NCBI RefSeq assembly: GCF_000703005.1
Contig: NZ_JNLH01000002.1
Span: forward strand, 38,539 to 102,538
Direction: 5' to 3'
Length of the DNA: 64,000 bases
Source: Pseudobutyrivibrio ruminis HUN009
GTDB lineage: Bacteria > Bacillota > Clostridia > Lachnospirales > Lachnospiraceae
This document shows, in pieces, positions 58,259 to 64,000 of this stretch (positions within the stretch are counted from its first letter, which is position 1; the number at the start of each line of letters is the position of its first letter). A program made the translations under genes and the position numbers. The notes under the pieces are model-generated. The model searched no databases, was not told the DNA's origin, and saw nothing but the letters and a program-made list of their open reading frames with translations.

Positions 58259-58525
58259 ATGGCTGGATTTGGATTTGACGCAGGAGCACTTAAGGCAGCA
58301 GGACAGACGGGGGATATGTATGTAGTAGTTCAGGTTGTTCTTACTGAGAAATTTATAGGAACAGGTTCTGGAGTATCGAGTTTGACTAACCTTCAGAGAA
58401 CTATTAATGATCAGGCTGCTAAGGGCTATAGACTTCATACTATCTCAACTACATCTTCAGGTTCAAAAGGCTTCATGGGAGGCGATAAGATTCAAGCGAC
58501 TATGGTGTTTGAGAAGGTAGTATAA
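58259..58525 (+). CDS. DUF4177-like protein
   Basis: An 88-residue protein with a Gly-rich start (MAGFGFDAGALKAAG) and a DUF4177-like body: MYVVVQVVLTEKF, then LQRTINDQAAKGYRLHTIST and the last strand QATMVFEKV. DUF4177 proteins are small alpha-beta proteins without known function. AAGGAGG precedes the ATG at 58259. It heads a run of tiny genes that ends at sbcD. Confidence 0.75.
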   Translation: MAGFGFDAGALKAAGQTGDMYVVVQVVLTEKFIGTGSGVSSLTNLQRTINDQAAKGYRLHTISTTSSGSKGFMGGDKIQATMVFEKVV

Positions 58526-58538
58526 AAGGAGAAGATGT

Positions 58539-58655
58539 ATGAGGAGAATCATTTTCTGGTTACAAAAGAAAAAGAGGATAGCCAAAAGGTCATGTGGACA
58601 GTGCTGCATGTACTGTCCTTATTATGATGAGTGTAGATGCGATGGTGATTTTTAG
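58539..58655 (+). CDS. Cys-rich microprotein, 38 aa
   Basis: ATG at 58539 after AAAGGAG encodes MRRIIFWLQKKKRIAKR followed by a Cys cluster: C-G-Q-C-C-M-Y-C-P-Y-Y-D-E-C-R-C. Six Cys in 16 residues are placed CxxCCxxCxxxxxCxC, which suits a metal cluster or knuckle. An alternative out-of-frame ATG at 58535 would give a different 30-aa peptide without such features. It is in the same run as the DUF4177 gene and microprotein. Confidence 0.6.
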   Translation: MRRIIFWLQKKKRIAKRSCGQCCMYCPYYDECRCDGDF

Positions 58656-58675
58656 GTTGAAATGGAGGATTAATA

Positions 58676-58798
58676 ATGTTTGGAATTGATTGGGATATGG
58701 ATGGTGATATAGACGAATTCGATGATATAATTTCTATAGATTTGTTAGGTATTATTAATAATGATAAAAATGGTACATCTGAGGAGGAGAACAAATAA
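58676..58798 (+). CDS. microprotein with one dockerin/EF-hand-like loop (40 aa)
   Basis: ATG at 58676 after GGAGG encodes MFGIDWDMDGDIDEFDDIIS and a short tail. Loop positions D5, D7, D9, G10, I12, D16 are a perfect calcium pattern. The stop and the sbcD start overlap as TAATG. Third copy of the family in this window; it lacks the membrane helix of the first. Confidence 0.78.
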   Translation: MFGIDWDMDGDIDEFDDIISIDLLGIINNDKNGTSEEENK

Positions 58799-59930
58799 TG
58801 AAATTATTTCATATCTCAGATCTTCATTTAGGAAAGAAGGTTAACGAATTTTCTATGATTGAAGATCAAAAATACATTCTTAAATTAATCTTGACTTATG
58901 TAAATGAAGAAAAGCCAGATGGTATCCTTATCGCTGGAGATGTATATGATAGATCTATTCCTTCTGAAGAAGCAATGAAATTATGGGATGAGTTTTTTAA
59001 TTAGTCTTGCAGAAAAGAAGATTCCGGTATTTGCTATTAGCGGTAATCATGATTCTGCTATTAGATTTGCTGATCATGGTGAACTTGTTGAGGCTACAGG
59101 GATACATCTTTCACCTGTTTATGAAGGAAAAGCAAAATGTTATCAGCTTAATGACAAAAAGAATACTGTTAATATATATCTTTTACCTTTTATTAAACCT
59201 TCAACTGTTAGAAACTATTTTCCGGATGAAGAAATATTAGATTATACAGATGCTTGTAGAGTGGCTATTAGTCACATGGAAATTAATAAGGAAGAAATAA
59301 ATGTTCTTGTCGCTCATCAAATGATAATAGGGTCGGAAAGATGTGATTCAGAGGAAGTATCTGTTGGTGGACTTGATGCTGTAGATGTTTCTGTTTTTGA
59401 TGATTTTGATTATGTAGCCTTAGGGCATCTCCATGGTAAGCAAAAAATAAAGAGAGATACAGTTAGATATAGTGGAACACCTATAAAATATTCATTTTCA
59501 GAGAAAGATCATGAAAAAATCTATAACTGTTGTGGATATAAACGGGAAATCGAAGGTAAATATTTCAGAAATCCCATTAACTCCTTTACACGATATGAGA
59601 GAAATCAAAGGAACATATGATGAACTCTCTTTAAAGAAGAATTATGAGAATACGGATACAGATGATTATATTCATGCAATCTTAACTGATGAAAATGACG
59701 TTTTAGATGCTATAGCAAAGCTTCGAATAATATATCCGAATTTGATGAAGCTAAGTTACGACAATAAGCGTACGCAGACCCAACAGACTGTTTCAGATGC
59801 TGAGGATATTGACAATAAGACACCTTTAGAATTATTTGAAGAATTCTTTGAACTGCAAAATAACCAATCAATGACAGATGAACAAAGAAAATTTGTTCAA
59901 GATCAAATAGAGAGTATCTGGGAGGTATAA
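58798..59930 (+). pseudogene. sbcD: SbcD-like nuclease (Mre11 family), two frameshifts
   Basis: The product reads as SbcD, the Mre11-type phosphodiesterase of the SbcCD complex that trims DNA ends and hairpins. Motifs ISDLHLG, GDVYDRS, SGNHDS, LVAHQM and GHLHGKQ are all present, so the catalytic site is complete. The frame is broken at about 58990, where an extra T in a T6 run turns DEFLISLAEKK into a stop, and at about 59515, where one extra A in an A6 run moves EKSITVVDI out of frame. Both are single-base changes in homopolymers and look like sequencing errors rather than decay. It is coupled to sbcC two bases later. Confidence 0.85.
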
Positions 59931-59931
59931 T

Positions 59932-62702
59932 ATGAGACCATTAAAACTAAGAATATCTGCTTTTGGTCCATATGCAGGATATACAGAAGTAAATATGGAG
60001 GATTTAGGAAAACAAGGATTATACCTGATAACAGGAGATACAGGTGCGGGTAAAACAACGCTTTTTGATGCGATTTGCTATGCATTATTTGGGGAAGCAA
60101 GTGGTCAAAATAGGACTGTCGACATGTTTAGATCAAAATATGCAGCGCCTGATACACCTACGGAAGTTGAACTTGTCTTTTCGCATAAGGGTGAAATATA
60201 TACCGTTAAGCGTAATCCAGCTTACGAGCGACTTGCTAAAAAGGGAGGTGGTACAACAAAACAAATTGCGGAAGCCGAACTACATATGCCTGATGGTCGC
60301 GTAATAACAAAAGTGAAAGAGGTAACTGCAACTGTCGAAAGTATTCTTGGCGTAAATAGAGAGCAGTTTTCTCAGATTTCAATGCTTGCACAAGGTGATT
60401 TTTTAAAATTACTCTTAGCTACAACGGAAGAAAGAATTAAGATTTTTAGAGATATTTTTAAGACAGAAAACTATCTTATATTGCAAAAAAAACTTAGATT
60501 CAAAGCAGCATGATTTGCTTAAATCAGTTATTGCTGGAAGAACTAAGGTAGGCGCGTATATAAAGGGAATTCAAGTTGATAAAGACGATGTTCTCTCTAT
60601 TGAAGTTGAAAAGGCTGTTTCAGATAGGATGACAACAGAGGAAGTTATTCTATTACTAGATAAACTTATAGAACAAGATGGAGAATTAAATACCAAATTG
60701 GAAAATGATCTTAAAGTGATTAGTGATAAACTACAGGAAGTTTCTACTAGAATAGGAGTGGCACAAACTGTAAAGACTGCACGGGAAGCATTGGAAAGTA
60801 CAAAAGATAAACTAAAAGTCGAGGAGCCTAAAGTAAAGGATTTAGAGGGGAAACTCAAATTAGCAAAGAAGGATTTGTCAAAAAGAAAGAAATTAGACGA
60901 TACGGCTAGCAAAATAGATGCTGAATTGCCTAATTATGATATAGCTATAAATAAAACAGAATGATATAGATAATACGAAAGAGCAAAATAAGCAATTTAG
61001 AGAGGAACTAGAAGAAAAAAAGAAAGATAGAGCAAAAAAGGAATCTCAGTTAAAGAAGGATAAGGACGAGCAATCTTCGTTTACAGATACCAGCGTACGT
61101 ATTCAAAAAATATCGAGTAATATAGAGAAACTTAAAGAGAAAGCTGATATTCTTGATGAACTCTCAAATGAACTAGAAGCTTTTTTTGTTTCTAAGGAAG
61201 AATTAGAAGATTTTCAGAATCAATATAAGGAAGATGATAAAAAATTTACAGAATTAAATCGTCTTTATGAGGAAATGGATCGTCATTACAGAGCTGGACA
61301 AGCTGGTCTCCTCGCTAAACAGTTAGTAGAAGGTGAAAGATGTCCAGTATGTGGTTCTACCTCCCATCCTCAACCTGCAATGCTTTCTGACAAAGTTCCT
61401 ACAGATAAACAATTGAAAGATGCAAAAAAGAAGGCTGATGATGCACGAAAGATCCGCGATAATTCTGCAAATGATATAAGCGGAAAGATTAAAGGGCTTG
61501 AGGCTGTTGAAAAAGAAACTTAATAAAAAATGCAAAAAGCATTTAAAGACAGAGAGTTTAATTGACGCTAACCAGGAAATAGAATCTATTATTTCCGATA
61601 ATAACGCAAAGAAATTATCTGAGGAGAAAAAACTAAAAAAATGAGAATGCAAAGATTAAGAGGAAGGAAGAATTAGATAAATTAATACCACAATTAGAGA
61701 CTGAGATATCTGAATTAGGCCAAGAAATTGAGCATTTGAACGGGATAGTATCTTCTGGAGAAGCAAAAGTTAAAGAGAATGAGAAAGAGCTTAATTCTCT
61801 AAAGAAGAGTCTTAAATTTGAAAGTAAAAAAGCAGCTATAAAAGAAAGAAAGTCTTTAATGGATCAGTCTAGTATTATTCAAAAGGCTTTTGATGATTTG
61901 AGTAAAGACTTATCTTCCCAGAAGGAGATTGTGGCTGGTATAAAGGCTGCTATTGCTGAAAATGAGAGTACAATTAAGTCCACAAAGGCAACGGACCTGC
62001 AAGCAGAACTAGAAAAACAAGCAGAGTTAAAGGAATCGCAAGCCGACTGTTATAACAAAAAAGAAATTGTTGCAGGTCGTCTCGAAAATAATGAAAGAGC
62101 AAGGAAAAACATTAAAAATGAGGCAAGTAAGCATTGCTGAGATTGAACAGAAATTACAGTGGGTGAGAGCACTTTCCGAAACCGCTAATGGACAATTATC
62201 AGGTAAAGATAAAGTCAAATTGGAAACTTATATACAAACGACATATTTTGACAGGATAATTAACCGAGCAAATCTTCGATTATTAACTATGTCGGGAGGG
62301 CAGTATGAGCTCATGAGAATGAAAGAAGCTGCTAATGCAAAAAGCCAAAGTGGGTTAGATTTAGGTGTAAAGGATCATTATAACGGAAGTGAGAGAAGTG
62401 TTAAAACGCTTTCTGGAGGAGAGTCTTTTATGGCATCATTATCTTTAGCACTAGGGCTTTCCGATGAAGTGCAATCTTCTGCTGGCGGTATTCAGATTGA
62501 TACTATGTTTGTTGATGAGGGATTTGGTTCACTTGATCCCGAGGCTTTAGATATGGCATATAAGGCGCTTGCTGGATTAACAGAAGGTAATAGACTTGTT
62601 GGAATCATATCGCATGTGGCAGACTTGAAGGAGCGCATTGATAAGCAGGTTGTTGTTACCAAGGAGAAGACTGGAGGAAGCTTTATAGAAGTTGTAGTTT
62701 GA
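59932..62702 (+). pseudogene. sbcC: SbcC-like ATPase (Rad50 family), at least five frameshifts
   Basis: The Rad50-like partner of SbcD. The N-terminal lobe has Walker A ITGDTGAGKTTLFDA near residue 38 and the Q-loop AQGDFLKLLLA. A long coiled coil follows with a zinc hook CPVCGS at about 61340-61357. The C-terminal lobe carries the signature TLSGGESF and Walker B MFVDEGFGSLD, then the IISH switch. Frame breaks lie near 60490, 60958, 61517, 61640 and 62115, each apparently a single inserted or lost base. With these repaired the protein would be full length. The order sbcD-sbcC is standard. Confidence 0.85.
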
Positions 62703-62978
62703 TTATTTCTATAAAGTTTAAAGCGGCTTTTCAGATAATAAAGGCCGCTTTTTTGGTGCAATTTATAATCATCAATTTTTCATCCAAGAGAACTATCAAT
62801 GATAAATAATTGTAATGTTTGTGGAACATGAGATTCGAATATATTCTACTAACGAAAAATCGTGAAAGAAGAGTTATATATTCATTTCTGGTACATAGGC
62901 CATATCACAATTGACATACGGCGCAAAAACGACTAAAATATATTTGTATCATTATTAGTTTTTCTGGAGAAAAAAATT
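62703..62978. other. sbcC terminator and AT-rich gap
   Basis: AAGCGGC-N13-GGCCGCTT followed by TTTT (about 62720-62755) terminates the sbcDC operon. The remaining 220 bases to the HTH gene are AT-rich with no gene; a TTGACA-like hexamer (62910-62915) and a TATATT hexamer near 62937 may be a promoter for the following genes. Confidence 0.6.
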
Positions 62979-63189
62979 ATGGAATATTATGACAGTAAAA
63001 GAGGCTGCAGAATTATGGGGCATATCCATAAAGACGTGCGCAGGTATTGGTGTGAATCAGATAGAATTACTGGCGCAAAGAAGTTTGGTAATGTGTGGGC
63101 CAATACCTAAAAATGCAGAGAGACCTAAAGATGGTAGACTAAAATCCGGGAAATATGTTTCTTGGAGAAATAAGAAAGAGGAAAAGTAG
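62979..63189 (+). pseudogene. helix-turn-helix protein, two frameshifts
   Basis: Three reading-frame pieces combine to one small protein: MTVKEAAELWGIS (62989 frame), RRYWCESDRITGAKKFGNVWA (next frame) and IPKNAERPKDGRLKSGKYV (first frame again). The intact family, well known in Firmicutes, is a helix-turn-helix protein of about 65 residues next to restriction-modification and other DNA genes. The breaks lie near 63035 and 63103. It directly precedes the DNA methyltransferase. Confidence 0.65.
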
Positions 63190-63190
63190 A

Positions 63191-64000
63191 ATGTTTAGAA
63201 ATATTGAGAATAATTATAATGTGGTATATCCGGAGAATGAGAAATGCCACATATCAAAGTCTACTAAACTACTCTGCAGAAGGAATGAAATCCTTTTCAA
63301 AGATGGTATCCGATACAAAGAAGGCTTTTCTGTTCAGTTTGTTGAGAAAATTGTTGAGGAATATCAGACAGATGATAAAGATATAGATACTAGACCCATT
63401 TTCTGGAAGTGGAACCACAATATTGGCTGCAAATAGATTTAGGTTATTCAGGAATTGGATTTGAAGTAAATCCCTTCTCATTCTTTTTGATGAGAGTAAA
63501 AATTCAAGGCTATACAGATGAAGAAAAAGAAAGATTTTCGAAATATTACAGGACTTATTCTTAATGAATTACAAAATGACTATTTAGAGGGATTATTCAC
63601 TTCCTGCATTATCGATAAGTAAGAAAGTTTTTCAGGCAGAAGCAGAAAAGTATATGATGTCATGTAAAAGGTAAAATTAATAAACTGAAACATGATAAAG
63701 TATGGGATTTACTCTTCCTCGGTTGGTTGGCTTGTATAGAAGAATTATCTGATTATAGAAAGGCAGGAAACGGATTAAAGAAAAGAAAAACAGTTAAGCC
63801 AATAATCGTTGGAAAAAAGGAAGTAATAGAAAAACTAAAGGAGCAATATCTGCATATGGAGGAAGATTTACAAGATATTGTTAATACTGGAATGAAAAAT
63901 TGCTTATTCAACATGTCTAGTTTAGATTTTTCAACCATTGTCAATACGGAAAGTGTAGATGGAATCATTTTTTCACCTCCTTATGCTAATTGTTTTGATT
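63191..64000 (+). pseudogene. DNA methyltransferase, frameshifted and cut by the right edge
   Basis: The gene starts at ATG 63191 and runs off the edge. An early RYKEGFSVQFVEKI segment precedes motif I, DPFSGSGTTILAA (63386-63424, one frame over), then GYSGIGFEVNPFSFFLM (another frame, from about 63440), and later IIFSPPYANCF (63967-63999), the catalytic SPPY motif IV. The order motif I before IV, with SPPY, is that of SAM-dependent N4-cytosine or N6-adenine DNA methyltransferases. Breaks lie near 63383, 63430 and between 63560 and 63700. A cognate restriction gene may lie further right. Confidence 0.7.

Noticed and set aside
58798..62702. Programmed frameshifting in sbcD and sbcC
   Set aside because: There are too many breaks, in both directions and mostly at homopolymers, with no slippery-site or stimulatory structure pattern.
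1..64000. tRNA and rRNA genes, insertion sequence transposases
   Set aside because: I looked for tRNA cloverleaf signatures, rRNA-like segments and DDE or tyrosine/serine recombinase motifs and found none that I could support.

Overview
The window is AT-rich DNA with strong AGGAGG-type ribosome binding sites, tightly packed same-strand operons and protein families typical of anaerobic gut or rumen Firmicutes of the Lachnospiraceae (DUF5688, DUF2325, an L-2-amino-thiazoline-4-carboxylate hydrolase family pair, BspA-like surface protein, EAL protein with an extra C-terminal domain). A Butyrivibrio or Pseudobutyrivibrio-like host is my best guess, by inference. An iteron origin with a Rep_3-type initiator, ParA, a ParM/ParR pair, a relaxase and a complete Gram-positive type IV secretion set say this is a conjugative plasmid, probably large, with accessory cargo on both sides of the backbone.

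Layout. 1-5,065: a seven-gene leftward operon of small-molecule enzymes (two alpha/beta hydrolases, a ketopantoate-reductase-like dehydrogenase, an ICMT-type membrane methyltransferase, two tandem ATC-hydrolase paralogues) plus the stump of a third hydrolase. 5,100-9,900: a G-rich hairpin region, DUF5688, a 245-nt foldback, a lipoprotein and a DUF2325 protein. 9,900-11,800: a possible defence cassette of AAA ATPase, GIY-YIG nuclease and a dockerin-like microprotein. 12,300-15,724: a compact five-gene operon with an ADP-ribosylglycohydrolase and an ATP-grasp enzyme. 15,885-18,868: GNAT, SGNH hydrolase, a toxin-like membrane peptide, an Xre regulator and an unknown gene.

Backbone. 18,898-25,979 runs leftward: ssb, an apparently ATPase-dead VirB4 paralogue, an NlpC/P60 transfer hydrolase, an ER-type signal peptidase and a sigma-70-like factor. 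26,104-29,682 holds rep, about eleven iterons, a presumed ParB partner and ParA; 30,407-33,420 holds relaxase, MobC-like protein and an oriT-like run of four perfect hairpins. 34,312-46,297 runs rightward: DUF3991/TOPRIM primase-like protein, surface proteins, VirD4 and a VirB2-like subunit. 46,430-54,178 holds an HTH regulator, ParM, ParR-like, VirB6, PrgI/VirB3, VirB4 and unknown transfer genes. 54,319-58,798 holds small proteins, an EAL phosphodiesterase, a structured RNA and accessory microproteins. 58,798-64,000 encodes SbcD, SbcC, a HTH protein and a DNA methyltransferase, all broken by many single-base indels.

Regulation. Three dispersed DNA signals tie the segments together. One, GTGTACC-N14-GGGCC-ATTTTATAT, precedes ssb, mobC, the primase gene, parM and the 54,319 gene with invariant spacing. 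The second, a palindrome centred on CGTACG, occurs seven times between genes, twice inside the spacer of good promoters and four times before the sigma gene. The third, GGTGTCCA, lies exactly 27 bp before a -10-like hexamer at three accessory operons. I infer that transfer genes split over several operons are co-regulated, possibly by the plasmid's own sigma-like factor.
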